NCBI GenBank assembly: GCA_022843465.1
Contig: JALHNO010000002.1
Coordinates: 62,001 to 126,000 of the forward strand
Direction: 5' to 3'
Origin: Pseudomonadota bacterium
GTDB lineage: Bacteria; Pseudomonadota; Gammaproteobacteria; Xanthomonadales; Ahniellaceae
DNA length: 64,000 nucleotides
Positions 35,222 through 45,098 of the stretch are shown one piece after another. A program made the position numbers and the translations under genes. The notes beneath the pieces are model-generated. The model made no database searches. It was not told the origin of the DNA and saw nothing but the letters and a program-made list of their open reading frames with translations. Position 1 is the stretch's first letter; every line of letters starts with the position of its first letter.

Positions 35222-36418
35222 CTAGCGCAGGCGCAGGTCGAGCCAGACCATATGATGATCGCTGGCGCTGGCGAGATCGCCATCCGGGCTGTCTGGCGCC
35301 GGCCAGAACACGCCGCCATCGAGTACTTCGAATTCGCTCGAGGGCAGTACGTAGTCGATCCGCAGATTGCCCGAGGCCGGTTCGAAAAAATCCCCGGTGT
35401 CTGCGGCCGGATCGCCGCGATGTTCTGCATTGGGCGCGCCGTCAGCCAGCGCCTTGGCGCGCGCGCCCGGACTGCGCGGTACAAAACCGCCATTGATCCG
35501 CGGGTGCTGCAGCAACTGTGCGATTGCACCGGGGCGGCTCTCACCATCCGCCGGGTCGGCGTTGAGGTCACCCAGGATGACGAATCCGCCGTCATCGGCA
35601 ATGGCACCGCGACGGCCCTGGTCATCGATCAGATAGGTGGCCCGCTGCGGGTCGATGTAGTCGGCGAACAGGCGGATCTCGTCATGATTGCGCCGGCCAT
35701 GGCGATCCTCGGGGCCGTCGAACACCGGAGGCGTCGGATGCATCGCCAGCACATGCAGTGCGCCGAGCGGTGTCTGCACCGGAACGTCCCAGTGGCTCTT
35801 GCTGGACAGGCGCAGCTGCGACCAGATCGCATCCGGGTAGAACGATGCGTCTGTGGTCCCGGGCCGCAGTGCGCCCGGCATCTGGCTCCAGCGAAAATGC
35901 TGGAAGCTGCGCACTGCCTTCGCATCGATCGGATAGCGCGACAGCAGCAGCATGCCGTATTGACCCGGATAAGCGCCAAAGCCCCAGGCATCGGCCGGAC
36001 TGCCGACGCGACCATCGTGATCAAGATCGAGTCCGCTCTGGATGCCGGTGTTCACCTCAGCGCGGTACCAGTGCGAGTAGTCGATACCCGCTTGATCGTC
36101 TCCGGGCTCGCGCAACAGTTCGAGAAACAACGCGACCGCCGTCGGCTCATGCTCGTAGTCGAATTCGTTGAGCAGCATGATGTCCGGACGCACCTGTCGA
36201 ATGACTTCGGCGACTTTCAACTTGTCCGGATCGCGTGCGCGCAGCGAGTGCTCAAGCGTGCCCGCCTCGTGGGCAAAGAACGAGACATTGAAGGTCGCGA
36301 CGCGCAGCGTGTGCGGTGAGCTCTCGCTCTTGCTGGTCGCTGTTGTGGAGGCGGGTTCATTCATCGCGCAGGCCGACGCCAGCAAGCACACAACGAGCAA
36401 CCAGCAGCGCTGACGCAT
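35222..36418 (-). CDS. Endonuclease/exonuclease/phosphatase-family lipoprotein
   Basis: The 398-residue product has a lipoprotein signal with a lipobox-like LASAC (Cys at residue 17). The mature part is an EEP domain: RVATFNVSFFAHE at the start, a metal-binding glutamate in IMLLNEFDYEHE, GDLNADPADGE, and the final SASDHHMVWLDL with the catalytic Asp-His. The domain cleaves phosphodiesters in DNA, phospholipids or related molecules. An internal DLDHDGRVGSPADAWG segment resembles a calcium-binding loop. It is converging on the hybrid kinase gene and isolated on its strand. Confidence 0.87.
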   Translation of the reverse strand: MRQRCWLLVVCLLASACAMNEPASTTATSKSESSPHTLRVATFNVSFFAHEAGTLEHSLRARDPDKLKVAEVIRQVRPDIMLLNEFDYEHEPTAVALFLELLREPGDDQAGIDYSHWYRAEVNTGIQSGLDLDHDGRVGSPADAWGFGAYPGQYGMLLLSRYPIDAKAVRSFQHFRWSQMPGALRPGTTDASFYPDAIWSQLRLSSKSHWDVPVQTPLGALHVLAMHPTPPVFDGPEDRHGRRNHDEIRLFADYIDPQRATYLIDDQGRRGAIADDGGFVILGDLNADPADGESRPGAIAQLLQHPRINGGFVPRSPGARAKALADGAPNAEHRGDPAADTGDFFEPASGNLRIDYVLPSSEFEVLDGGVFWPAPDSPDGDLASASDHHMVWLDLRLR

Positions 36419-36482
36419 GACGGATCATCCCCGGTTCGCCTGACCAAGGAGCTTAGTGCAACGATGTTGCCCGTGCGCGCGG

Positions 36483-37604
36483 CTATTCGACTTCCGGGTG
36501 GCCGACGTAGCGGGCATGATCGCGCTTGCGCTGGAACGGCATCAGGGTCTGCGGCAGGAAGCCGGCGGGCACCGATTCCAGCTTGAGCACACCGTATTCA
36601 CCCGGCCATTCGCCCGCCGGCGGCCGCTTGAACGTGCCCATCAGCATATCGACCAGGGGCAGGTGGATGGCGTAGTTGACATCCACGTACGCCGGCTCAC
36701 GGGCGTGATGCCAGTGGTGGTAGCGTGGGGTGACGATCAGATATTCGAGCCAGCCGAAATTGATCCTGAGGTTGGCATGTGCCAGCACCGCCTGGATACC
36801 GACCAGGATCACATAGGCGTTGACCGCCGCCGGGGCAAAGCCGACGATGACCAGGGGCAGCAGTACGGCACTGCGCGTGAGCAGGATCTCGACCAGGTGC
36901 ACACGCGAGCCGGCGAGCCAGTCCATGTGCCGGCTGGAATGATGCACGGCGTGGAATTTCCAGAGCCAGGGAATGTTGTGATAGGCACGGTGCAGCATGG
37001 CCTGGGCGAGATCAGCACAGAACACCGCGAGCAGAAACTGCAGCCACAGCGGCAGCGCCTGGATATCGGACTTGAGGCCGGGAAATGCGGCCATGCTGGC
37101 GACGGTCGAGGTTGAAGCGGTGACCGCGATCAGCACGAACTGCACCAGCACATGGCTCATGAAGAAATACGCGAGATCCGTGCGCCATTCCGGCCGTAGC
37201 GGCGACTGCGGTCGCACCGCGAGTGCGCGCTCGATCGGAACGAACACGATGGCGGAGAAGAACAGGGCGATGACGAACCAGTCCAGCCCAAGCGAAAACG
37301 GTGTCTGCGCAATCGCGCCAAACTCGACCTTGGCACCGCCCAGCAGTACCGCCAGGGCCGCACTGCAGACGCCGGTCAGCGCGACCCGACGATCGCGATC
37401 GCGCAGGATGGCGATCGTGCCCATGATGAAGGCGGCGACCAGGCCGCTCAGCAGTGTGTTGCGGGCAAAGGTTTCGGTGTAGACGCTGCGGAAATCCCGG
37501 CTGGTCAGCAGGTCCGGGAAATGGAAGCACAGTACGCCCAGCAGAGACAGCAGTCCGAGCCCGGCGGACATGTAGGCGAACCATGATCTGCGTTGCTTGC
37601 TCAT
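36483..37604 (-). CDS. Fatty acid hydroxylase/sterol desaturase-family membrane protein
   Basis: I start at the ATG at 37604 (373 residues); an ATG 45 bases upstream is possible. About seven hydrophobic segments surround histidine clusters typical of the di-iron hydroxylase superfamily: HRAYH, FHAVHHSSRH, and RYHHWHHAREP. The family inserts hydroxyl groups or double bonds into lipids, using O2. Substrate cannot be deduced. It lies alone between the EEP lipoprotein and hemE genes, on the same strand as both but with about 64- and 100-bp gaps. Confidence 0.88.
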   Translation of the reverse strand: MSKQRRSWFAYMSAGLGLLSLLGVLCFHFPDLLTSRDFRSVYTETFARNTLLSGLVAAFIMGTIAILRDRDRRVALTGVCSAALAVLLGGAKVEFGAIAQTPFSLGLDWFVIALFFSAIVFVPIERALAVRPQSPLRPEWRTDLAYFFMSHVLVQFVLIAVTASTSTVASMAAFPGLKSDIQALPLWLQFLLAVFCADLAQAMLHRAYHNIPWLWKFHAVHHSSRHMDWLAGSRVHLVEILLTRSAVLLPLVIVGFAPAAVNAYVILVGIQAVLAHANLRINFGWLEYLIVTPRYHHWHHAREPAYVDVNYAIHLPLVDMLMGTFKRPPAGEWPGEYGVLKLESVPAGFLPQTLMPFQRKRDHARYVGHPEVE

Positions 37605-37706
37605 TGCAGGTAACCGGTGGCTGGCGATGTTGCGCGGTGGTTGGACCATGTGCAGTTGTGATCGTGTGCGACCATCCGCCGCGATGAAGCCGGCGTCGGC
37701 GCAGGG

Positions 37707-38801
37707 CTAGCTCGCGCCTTTCTGGGCCGAGAATAGCGCGCGACTTTCGGCGTGGACACTGTCGATCAGGGCGCCCAGGCGCTCCGGCGCCACGCCCGGA
37801 TGAATGCCATGACCGAGGTTGAAGACATGGCCCGGATGCGGCCCGAACGCCTGGACCGCGCGCCGGCCTTCGGCACGTACGGCGGCCTCCGAGGAATACA
37901 GTACGACCGGATCGACATTGCCCTGCAGCGCAACGCGATCACCGACGCGGGCACGCGCGCTGGCCAGATCGATGGTCCAGTCGAGGCCCACGCCATCGGC
38001 GCCACAGTCGGCCTGCTGTTCCAGTGAGTGTGCGCAGCCCTTGCTGAAAACGATCAGCGGCACCCGGGCATCGCCTTCGCCGCGTGGCAGCGATTGCGCA
38101 ATCTGGCTGAGGTAACGCAGTGAGAACTCGCGATAGTGGGCCACCGACAGTGCGCCGCCCCAGGTATCGAAAATCATGACCGCCTGCGCGCCAGCGGCGA
38201 TCTGGGCAGCCAGATAAGCGGTAACCGTGCGTGCCAGCAGATCGAGCAGCTGGTGTGCGCTCTGCGGGTCATCCCAGAGCAGGGACTTGGCGCGTGCGAA
38301 ATGATCCGAGCCGCTGCCTTCGATCATGTAGCAGGCCAGGGTCCAGGGGCTGCCGGAAAAGCCGATCAGGGGCACCTGGCCGTGCAGTTCGCGGCGGATC
38401 AGAGTCACCGCGTCAGTGACATAACGCAGCGAGCTGGCGATATCGGGGACGCCGAGCGCGTCGATGTCGGCGCGCGAGCGCAGCGGCCTGGCCAGCCGCG
38501 GGCCTTCGCCTTCAGCGAATGAGAGCCCCAGACCCATCGCGTCAGGAATCGTCAGGATGTCGGAAAACAGGATGGCCGCGTCCAGAGGGAAACGTGCCAG
38601 CGGCTGCAGGGTCACCTCGCAGGCGAGCTCCGGTGCTTGGCAGAGGTCCATGAATGAGCCGGCACGCGCGCGCGTGGCGCGATACTCGGGCAGGTAGCGA
38701 CCGGCCTGGCGCATGATCCATACCGGCGTCTGGTCGACTGGTTGGCGTTTCAGCGCGCGCAGGAAGCGGTCATTGCTCAGGGGTGGGAACGCAGCATTCA
38801 T
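37707..38801 (-). CDS. hemE: Uroporphyrinogen decarboxylase
   Basis: The 364-residue enzyme has the N-terminal signature [16 protein letters not shown], with the arginines that bind substrate carboxylates. Further conserved segments are [13 protein letters not shown] (catalytic Asp), [17 protein letters not shown] and [10 protein letters not shown]. It decarboxylates uroporphyrinogen III to coproporphyrinogen III in haem synthesis. Haem demand fits the ccm and cytochrome genes in the window. It follows a SPOR-domain gene on the same strand, an arrangement I recall near aroB-hemE in xanthomonads. Confidence 0.96.
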   Translation of the reverse strand: MNAAFPPLSNDRFLRALKRQPVDQTPVWIMRQAGRYLPEYRATRARAGSFMDLCQAPELACEVTLQPLARFPLDAAILFSDILTIPDAMGLGLSFAEGEGPRLARPLRSRADIDALGVPDIASSLRYVTDAVTLIRRELHGQVPLIGFSGSPWTLACYMIEGSGSDHFARAKSLLWDDPQSAHQLLDLLARTVTAYLAAQIAAGAQAVMIFDTWGGALSVAHYREFSLRYLSQIAQSLPRGEGDARVPLIVFSKGCAHSLEQQADCGADGVGLDWTIDLASARARVGDRVALQGNVDPVVLYSSEAAVRAEGRRAVQAFGPHPGHVFNLGHGIHPGVAPERLGALIDSVHAESRALFSAQKGAS

Positions 38802-38877
38802 CGGAATCCTCGGGTGTTGGTCAGGACGACGGCGGCAGACGCGATGCGTGCCGCCCAGGTCGCTCCGGCAGTGCGGC

Positions 38878-40494
38878 TCAGGGCCGGAATTCGCCCTGCA
38901 GATAGCCGATTCGGCGCGGCCATACGGCTGCCATGCCGGGCGCCGGGCGAATTTTCATCAGCGCTGCCTTCGCGCTTTCGACGCTCTCGAAACTGCCATA
39001 GGCGAGTACCCACCAGTCGCCGCCATCACGGCGCACGCGGAGCAGGTAACACTGGGCTGGATCGATGGCGAGGAGGTCGATCAGGGTCGGCAGCGCCTCT
39101 GGCGTTTTGGCATAGGCCAGTTGCAAGGTGAAGTTGCTCGGTTCAAGGCGGCTGAAGGCGCGCGCACCCTGCAGGCTGGCCAAGCGCAGACGCCCCGGCG
39201 CAGCCGGGGCTGCGCCGGCCTGCGGTGCCGGGCTCGTCGAAGCGGTGGACGCCAAGCCTGCCCCCGCGGCGGGTGCCGTCGCCACCGGAGGTTGGGCGAC
39301 CGCGACTGCGGGCGCCTCTTCGGCAGCTGTCGAATTCTGCGATGCATCGGATGTTGTCGCGATGGCCGGGACTGTCTGGTCAGGCTGCGCCGCGTCTTCT
39401 TTCTCTTCCCGGGCCCGGGCTTCAGCGAGGGCGCGCGCATCGGCTCTTTCCCGGGCCTCTGCGTCCATCTGCTGTTGAGCCAGAGCAGCGTCGTCTGCCC
39501 GCCGCTTTGCCTGTGCTGCCTCGGCATCCGCCTGTGCCTGAGCGCTGGCTTGCGCCTGCTCCCGGGCTGCCTCGGCTTCCATCCGCCCTTGAGCCAGGGC
39601 CGCGTCGTCCGCCTGACGTTTTGCCTGTGCCGCATCGGCATCCGCCTGTGCCTGAGCGGCGGCGTGCGCCTGCTCCCGGGCTGCCTCGGCTTCCGCCGCG
39701 GCTTGCTTGTCGGCGCGCGCCTTGGCTCGAGCCAGGGCCTTCGCTTGCGCTTCTGCATCTTCGGCAGCCTTCGCCAAGGCCTTCGCCTCTGCTTCTGCCT
39801 GCTTGCGGGCCGCTGCGTCGGCGCGCGCTTTGGCTTTGGCTTGCGCCCTTGCCAGCGACGCTGCTTCGGCTTCGGCCTTGGCCTGTGCCCGCGCCTGGGC
39901 CTTGTCTCGTGCCTTGGCCTCAGCTGCAGCCTGGACGGCTGCTTCCTCGCGCTGCCGGAGTTCGCGCCTGGCCAGTGCCTCAGCCTCCGCGTCGGCCTTT
40001 TTCCTGGCCTTGGCTGCGGCCTTCGCCTCGGCCCGCTGCTGTCGGGCATCGGTGGTCACGGCTGGTGCGCTGGCCACTTCAGATTCGGCTGCGGCTGTGC
40101 GCTCGGGTTCGGCTTCGGCTTCGGCTTCGGCCAGCGTTTCCACTGCTGGGGGCGCTTGCTCGGGCAGGGCGATCGGTACGCTGGCTGCAGGCGCGGTTGC
40201 GCTGTCAGTCGTAACGTCGCCGGTCTCGATCGGCGCTGTAACCGTGGCAGTGGCCGCGGGCCTATCCGGATCCATCAGAAACGGCGGCGGAGCCGGCACA
40301 GGCTCATCAGGCCCGGACTCGGCGATGGTCGGCTTGGGTGGGTTGTCGACGGTGCCGCAATCCCAGCCGTCGCCGGCAGCATTGGGGACGCAGACATGCT
40401 GGACGCCAGGCTTGAAATCCTCGGCAGGCAGCGCGCGCACCATCAGCAGCGCAATCGCGGTGCCCACCAGAATGGTTCGAACATCAACCTTCAT
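38878..40494 (-). CDS. SPOR-domain membrane protein with Ala/Glu-rich coiled coil
   Basis: The 538-residue product starts at the ATG at 40494, overlapping the end of the WGR gene by 11 bases. It has an N-terminal membrane helix ([18 protein letters not shown]) and a two-cysteine segment ([18 protein letters not shown]). A very long Ala/Glu/Gln/Arg coiled coil (about 120-400) and a Pro/Ala-rich linker follow. The C-terminal SPOR domain (last 85 residues) contains [20 protein letters not shown] and [13 protein letters not shown] domains bind denuded septal peptidoglycan, so a division role like that of DamX or FtsN is likely. A 38-residue tandem duplication lies in the coiled coil. Confidence 0.85.
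   Translation of the reverse strand: MKVDVRTILVGTAIALLMVRALPAEDFKPGVQHVCVPNAAGDGWDCGTVDNPPKPTIAESGPDEPVPAPPPFLMDPDRPAATATVTAPIETGDVTTDSATAPAASVPIALPEQAPPAVETLAEAEAEAEPERTAAAESEVASAPAVTTDARQQRAEAKAAAKARKKADAEAEALARRELRQREEAAVQAAAEAKARDKAQARAQAKAEAEAASLARAQAKAKARADAAARKQAEAEAKALAKAAEDAEAQAKALARAKARADKQAAAEAEAAREQAHAAAQAQADADAAQAKRQADDAALAQGRMEAEAAREQAQASAQAQADAEAAQAKRRADDAALAQQQMDAEARERADARALAEARAREEKEDAAQPDQTVPAIATTSDASQNSTAAEEAPAVAVAQPPVATAPAAGAGLASTASTSPAPQAGAAPAAPGRLRLASLQGARAFSRLEPSNFTLQLAYAKTPEALPTLIDLLAIDPAQCYLLRVRRDGGDWWVLAYGSFESVESAKAALMKIRPAPGMAAVWPRRIGYLQGEFRP
39475..39694 (-). repeat. 114-bp tandem duplication within the SPOR gene
   Basis: Segments 39475-39580 and 39589-39694 align with a constant 114-bp offset and are nearly identical over long runs (for example at 39551 and 39665). 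The offset equals 38 codons, so the coiled coil gains a 38-residue repeat ending in [14 protein letters not shown]. Confidence 0.8.
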
Positions 40495-40756
40495 AGCGCG
40501 ATCCCGTAGGGGCATCCATACCCTGAAAGAACATGACCTGGAAGCCCTTGCCCAACTGCTGGTCGCGCGCGGCAACCAGGGCGGACTCGGCCTTGTCGCG
40601 TTCGCTGAAGAAATCACGACGTCCGCTGGCGCGCCCACCCTGTTGCCCCCACTCGCGGATGAGCGTCCAGCCGCCAAGCAGGTCCTGCTGCAGGATCAGA
40701 TGGTAGTAGCGCGGGGCTTCCTTCGAAGCGGGTCGGGTCTGCATGAAGATTCGCAT
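40484..40756 (-). CDS. WGR-domain protein
   Basis: This 90-residue stand-alone WGR domain has the diagnostic core GGWTLIREWGQQGGR (WGR-like W-G-x-x-G-G-R), a following strand with RRDFFSERDKAESAL and a helix ending KGFQVMFF. WGR domains occur in PARPs and MolR-type proteins and can bind nucleic acids. The stand-alone bacterial form has no defined role. It precedes and overlaps the SPOR-domain gene, with hemE next. Confidence 0.85.
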   Translation of the reverse strand: MRIFMQTRPASKEAPRYYHLILQQDLLGGWTLIREWGQQGGRASGRRDFFSERDKAESALVAARDQQLGKGFQVMFFQGMDAPTGSRYEG

Positions 40757-40837
40757 GCCGCGAAGTCTAGCCGAGTGCCTGCCTGCGCAGTAACTCGGCC
40801 CCGGTGACGAATGGATACCGGCATCAGGCCTGTGCCT

Positions 40838-42862
40838 TCACCAGATATGGACGCGATCGTCGACGGCCCGGACCATCGCATCGCCCTCCTGGCAACCGAA
40901 CGCATCATGGAAGATCGCCAGATTGCTGAAGGGGCCCAGCACGCGAAAATGCGCCGGCGCATGAGAATCCGTGTTCAGCCGCAATTTCAGGTTCTCATCG
41001 GTGTGCTGACGGCGCCAGGCGCGCGCCCAGGCATGGAAGAAGCGTTGGGTCGGGGTCAGTCCGTCGATCGGCGCCAGCCGCTGGTTGGCGGTCGCCTGCT
41101 GGAACGCGTCGTAGGCCACCAGCAGGCCGCCGAGGTCGGCGATGTTCTCGCCGAGCGTCAGCTTGCCATTGACATGCAGGTCGTCGATCGCGACGAAATT
41201 GTCGAATTGCGCCACCAGCCGATCGGTCCGCGCGTTGAACTGGCTGCGATCGGTTTCCGTCCACCACATGCGCAGATTGCCCTGGGCATCGAAGCGGCTG
41301 CCGCGATCATCGTAGCCGTGCATCAGCTCGTGCCCGATCACCGCGCCGATCGCCCCGTAGTTGAGGGCGGCATCCGCCTCGGGATCGAAGAACGGCGGTT
41401 GCAGGATGGCGGCCGGGAACGCAATCTCGTTCTTGACCGGGTTGTAGTAGGCATTCACCTGCTGGGGCAGCATGCTCCACTCGCCGCGATCGACCGCTTT
41501 GCCGATCGTTGCGTAGCGTCGGCGTACTTCGAATGCCGCGGCCTTTTTGACGTTCTCGTAGTAGCTGCTGCGGCCGACCACGAGCGCGCTGTAGTCGCGC
41601 CACTGATCCGGGTAGCCGATCTTCGGCGTGAAGGTGGCGAATTTCTCGAGCGCCTGGCGCTTGGTTTCCGCGCCCATCCAGTCAAGTTTCTGGATGCGCT
41701 CTTTCAGTGCGGCCTGCAGGTTCTGCACGATGGCCAGGACCTGGGCCTTGGCTTCGGGCGGGAACACCTCGGCGACAAACTGCTCGCCCAGCAACTCGCC
41801 AAGGTCGCCATTGACCTGATCGATCACGCGTTTCCAGCGTGGTCGCAGTTCCTTGGCGCCATTGAGGGTCTTGCCATAGAAATCGAACTCGGCGTTGACG
41901 AAGTCTCTGGAAAGATACGCGGCGTTCTGGCGAATCAGATGCCAGCGCAGATAGGCCTTCCAGGTTTCGATCGGGGTGTCGTCGAAGGCGCGGTTGATCT
42001 CGTCGAAGAAGGCCGGCTGCGCCATCGAGAACTGCTTCAAGGTCGGCTGCCCGATCGCGGCAAACAGTTTCGACCACGGGAAGTTTGGCGTCTGCTTCTC
42101 GGCCTCGTCGACGCTGACCAGGCGGTAGCTCTTGTCGGGATCGCGCAATTCGACGCGGGTCAGCGCGACTTTGGCCAGTCGTGTCTCGAATTCCACAATG
42201 GCATCGGCCTGGGTCTTTGCGGCATCGGCCTTGACTCCGGCGAGGCCGAGCATACGGGTGATGTGCGCCCGGTATTGCTGGCGCAGAGTCTCGGCATCAT
42301 CGCCCTCGCGCGTGTAGTAGTCGCGATCCGGCAAACCCAGGCCGCCCTGGGTGGCATAGGCCAGATTGGTCGAGCTGTCTTTAAGGTCGGGCTGCACGCG
42401 AAATCCGAACAGCGGGATATTGCCTTCGCTGGCGAACTCGATCAGCAGTTGCGCGACATCCTCGCCATCCTCGATGCGGTCAATGCGTCGCAGGGCTTTG
42501 TGCAGCGGACGCGCACCCGCCCTTTCGATGCGGGCTTCGTCCATCGCTGCGGCATAGTAATCGCCGAGCTTGCGCAGCTTGCTGCCCCTGGCGGCCTTGC
42601 TGGCTGCTGCCGAGTCCAGCAGGCGACGCAGCACCTCGTTGTGCGACTCGGCCAGTTCGTTGAATACGCCCCAGCTGCTGTAGGCATCGGGGACCGGGTT
42701 GTCGCGCAACCAGCCACCATTGGCATGTTGGTAGAAGTCGTCGCAGGCGGCGGTGCTGTGGTCGAATCCGGCCGGGTCCAGTTTGGGCGCCGCCGGCGCG
42801 GCAGCGATTCCGGAGCCTGCGGCGGTGAGGCTCAACAGCAGAAATTGCAATGGCAGGCGCAT
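40838..42862 (-). CDS. M13-family zinc metallopeptidase (PepO/neprilysin type)
   Basis: The 674-residue product starts at the ATG at 42862 with a signal peptide (MRLPLQFLLLSLTAAG, cleavage near IAAAP). The mature protein opens with the M13_N pattern DPAGFDHSTAACDDFYQHAN. Catalytic motifs are VIGHELMHGYDD (HExxH) and GENIADLGGL (third zinc ligand Glu), preceded by the substrate-binding VNAYYNPVKNEIAFPAAIL. It is an exported oligopeptidase of the M13 family, probably periplasmic. It is divergent from the beta-CASP nuclease gene. Confidence 0.94.
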   Translation of the reverse strand: MRLPLQFLLLSLTAAGSGIAAAPAAPKLDPAGFDHSTAACDDFYQHANGGWLRDNPVPDAYSSWGVFNELAESHNEVLRRLLDSAAASKAARGSKLRKLGDYYAAAMDEARIERAGARPLHKALRRIDRIEDGEDVAQLLIEFASEGNIPLFGFRVQPDLKDSSTNLAYATQGGLGLPDRDYYTREGDDAETLRQQYRAHITRMLGLAGVKADAAKTQADAIVEFETRLAKVALTRVELRDPDKSYRLVSVDEAEKQTPNFPWSKLFAAIGQPTLKQFSMAQPAFFDEINRAFDDTPIETWKAYLRWHLIRQNAAYLSRDFVNAEFDFYGKTLNGAKELRPRWKRVIDQVNGDLGELLGEQFVAEVFPPEAKAQVLAIVQNLQAALKERIQKLDWMGAETKRQALEKFATFTPKIGYPDQWRDYSALVVGRSSYYENVKKAAAFEVRRRYATIGKAVDRGEWSMLPQQVNAYYNPVKNEIAFPAAILQPPFFDPEADAALNYGAIGAVIGHELMHGYDDRGSRFDAQGNLRMWWTETDRSQFNARTDRLVAQFDNFVAIDDLHVNGKLTLGENIADLGGLLVAYDAFQQATANQRLAPIDGLTPTQRFFHAWARAWRRQHTDENLKLRLNTDSHAPAHFRVLGPFSNLAIFHDAFGCQEGDAMVRAVDDRVHIW

Positions 42863-42966
42863 GTCAGGTCTGGCTCCGCGGAAAACCTGCGACCCTAGCC
42901 GGCTTGGGCGCAGTGCTACAGTGTGTAAGGTCATGGCAGCGGCCGGATGGTCGCAGGGAGCGGGCG

Positions 42967-44355
42967 ATGCGTGTCGCGTTTTTCGGTGCAGCCGGTGAGG
43001 TCACCGGTTCCTGTCATCTGGTACACGCCGCAGGGCAGACGATCCTGCTTGATTGCGGACTGATCCAGGGCGGGCGTGAAGAACACCAGCGCAATGCGGA
43101 GGAATTCGCCTTCGATCTGCGCGCGATCGATGCGATGGTGCTCTCGCATGCGCATATCGATCATGTCGGTCGCCTGCCGCTGCTGGCAAAGCGCGGTTAT
43201 CGTGGGCCGATCTACACACAGCACGCCACGGCTTCGCTGTCGCGCATCATGTTGGAGGACTCGGCCCGGCTCGCCGCCTCGGACGTGGCGCATGTCAACA
43301 AGCGCCGGGCCAAGGCTGGGCAGTCCCCGCTCGAGCCGCTGTATGGGCTGGATGATGTCCACGATGTACTCGGCCAGCTCGAGCCGATCTCCTACGATAT
43401 CTGGGAGGAAATCCTCCCCGGCGTGCGCCTGCGCCTGAGCGATGCCGGGCACATCATTGGTGCCGCCATCGTCGAATTGCACGCCGATGAAGCGGGCGGC
43501 ACCCGCAAGCTGGTGTTCTCTGGCGACATCGGCCCCAAGGGCACTCCGATCCTGCGTGATCCGACGCCAATCCGCGAAGCCGATCTGGTCATGCTGGAGA
43601 GCACCTACGGTGATCGTCTGCACCGCCGTCGTGGCGACACCCTGAGCGAACTCGGCGAGATCTTCGACCAGGTACAGCGCGAGCGCGGCAATGTGCTGAT
43701 TCCGGCGTTTGCGGTCGGGCGCACCCAGGAATTGCTGTACTGGTTTGCCCAGTATTTTGACGAATGGGGTCTCGGCAAGTTCCGCATCCTGCTTGACAGC
43801 CCGATGGCGACCAAGGTGCTGCGTGTCTACGACCAGCATCAGAGCCTGTTCGATGAAGCGGCGCGGAAAGTCTGGAAGAGCAGCCCGCATCCGTTTCGCC
43901 TGCCCAATCTGCGCATGGTCGACAGCATCGAGGAGTCGCGTTCGCTCAATGACATCGGCGGCGGCTTGATCATCATTGCCGGCTCCGGCATGTGCAATGG
44001 CGGGCGCATCAAGCACCATCTCAAGCATCACCTCTGGCGCGAGAATACCCATGTGATCTTTCCGGGTTTCCAGGCGCAGGGCACCCTCGGTCGACGACTG
44101 GTCGATGGCGCCGAGTCGGTGCGGATATTCGGCGACGAGGTCAAGGTCAATGCGCGCCGGCACACGATCGGCGGACTTTCCGCGCATGCCGATCAGGCTG
44201 GCCTGATCGAGTGGTACAGCCATTTTGAAGGCAGGCCACCGGTCTATCTGGTGCACGGCGAGGACACCCCGCGCAAGGTGCTGTCGGGGCTGCTCAATGA
44301 GCGCTTCAATGCGCAGGTCGGCCTGGCGGTGCCTGGGATGGAGGTCGAGGTATGA
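42967..44355 (+). CDS. Beta-CASP metallo-beta-lactamase-fold RNase-like protein
   Basis: The 462-residue protein starts at an ATG with AGGGAG upstream. It has MBL motif 2 as SHAHIDHVGRLP, followed by motif 3 (SDAGHIIGAA) and motif 4 (VFSGDIGPKG). The beta-CASP insert begins at ESTYGDRLH, and the C-terminal Zn ligands are in TIGGLSAHADQ. These are hallmarks of CPSF73/RNase J-like nucleases; bacterial relatives of this short, KH-less form act on RNA ends or rRNA. It lacks the C-terminal domain of RNase J. It is followed 55 bp later by the DUF1569 gene, with no obvious functional link. Confidence 0.92.
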   Translation: MRVAFFGAAGEVTGSCHLVHAAGQTILLDCGLIQGGREEHQRNAEEFAFDLRAIDAMVLSHAHIDHVGRLPLLAKRGYRGPIYTQHATASLSRIMLEDSARLAASDVAHVNKRRAKAGQSPLEPLYGLDDVHDVLGQLEPISYDIWEEILPGVRLRLSDAGHIIGAAIVELHADEAGGTRKLVFSGDIGPKGTPILRDPTPIREADLVMLESTYGDRLHRRRGDTLSELGEIFDQVQRERGNVLIPAFAVGRTQELLYWFAQYFDEWGLGKFRILLDSPMATKVLRVYDQHQSLFDEAARKVWKSSPHPFRLPNLRMVDSIEESRSLNDIGGGLIIIAGSGMCNGGRIKHHLKHHLWRENTHVIFPGFQAQGTLGRRLVDGAESVRIFGDEVKVNARRHTIGGLSAHADQAGLIEWYSHFEGRPPVYLVHGEDTPRKVLSGLLNERFNAQVGLAVPGMEVEV

Positions 44356-44410
44356 GTTGTGCCGCCGTGTGCGCCACGCCCTGTCCCAGCCTGGCCCGGA
44401 AGCTCCAGTG

Positions 44411-44926
44411 GTGAAGCGTCGCACGCTGCTGCTCTCCGGCGGGGCGCTGGTCGTCGCCGGTGCGGCCGTCCGCTGGTCGCGCAGTAGTCAGCCGCCGCCG
44501 GAACTAGCGCCTCTGCTGGCGCGACTCGACGTTCTGCGCGCGCAGACGCTGACGAGCACCGGCATCTGGTCGGCGTTCCGGATCTTCAGCCATCTGGCGC
44601 AGAGTGTGGACTATTCGATCAGCGGCTACCCCGAACCCAAACCTGCCTGGTTCCGCGCCTCGCTCGGTACCGCTGCGTTTTTTGCCTTTGAGACGGCGGG
44701 TGCCATGCGGCACGGCCTGGCCGAACCGATTCCGGGCGCCGCGCCGATTGCCGAAGACGGCGATCCTGCGATCGCGATCTCCGGTCTCGTCGAATCCCTG
44801 CAGCGCTTTGAAGCGCATGAAGGACCTTTGCAGCCACACTTCGCCTATGGCGCCCTGAGCAAGTCGCAGTACCGCAATGCGCACAGGATGCACGTCGAAA
44901 ACCACCTGAGCGAAATCCGCGGTTAG
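44411..44926 (+). CDS. DUF1569-family exported protein
   Basis: The best start is a GTG at 44411 (171 residues), which gives a short basic N-terminus with twin arginines (KRRTLLLSGGALVVAGAAV), a weak Tat-like signal. The mature part matches the DUF1569 pattern (DinB superfamily): LAQSVDYSISGYPEP near the start, and PHFAYGALSKSQYRNAHRMH with HxxxH near the end. The scattered histidines could bind a metal. The function is unknown. The ribosome-binding site is weak, so the start is uncertain. Confidence 0.75.
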   Translation: MKRRTLLLSGGALVVAGAAVRWSRSSQPPPELAPLLARLDVLRAQTLTSTGIWSAFRIFSHLAQSVDYSISGYPEPKPAWFRASLGTAAFFAFETAGAMRHGLAEPIPGAAPIAEDGDPAIAISGLVESLQRFEAHEGPLQPHFAYGALSKSQYRNAHRMHVENHLSEIRG

Positions 44927-45098
44927 CCTGCCGGGTTCACACTGCACGATGGCTGCTCTATCGGCGGCAGAATTTCGCGGGGTGTGGCGGACCCCGGCTG
45001 GCCAGCGTATCCATTGCGAAAAGTCTTCAGATGTCCGCTGGGCCCACCGTGCGGTTCGCAGACGGGGGAGCTGCACGGCCCTCGCGCTGCGGATGCGG

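Noticed and set aside
38713-40509. 598-residue plus-strand frame rich in Gly, Leu, Cys and Phe
   Set aside because: It is the antisense reading of the Ala/Glu-rich coiled coil of the SPOR gene; low-complexity repeats produce the artificial frame.
40811-42898. 695-residue plus-strand reading frame across the M13 peptidase
   Set aside because: Antisense to a gene with an intact HExxH motif and signal peptide; the translation has no coherent domain.
44927-45098. Possible small gene between DUF1569 and SDR genes
   Set aside because: The 172-bp gap has no frame with a convincing start, ribosome-binding site or composition.
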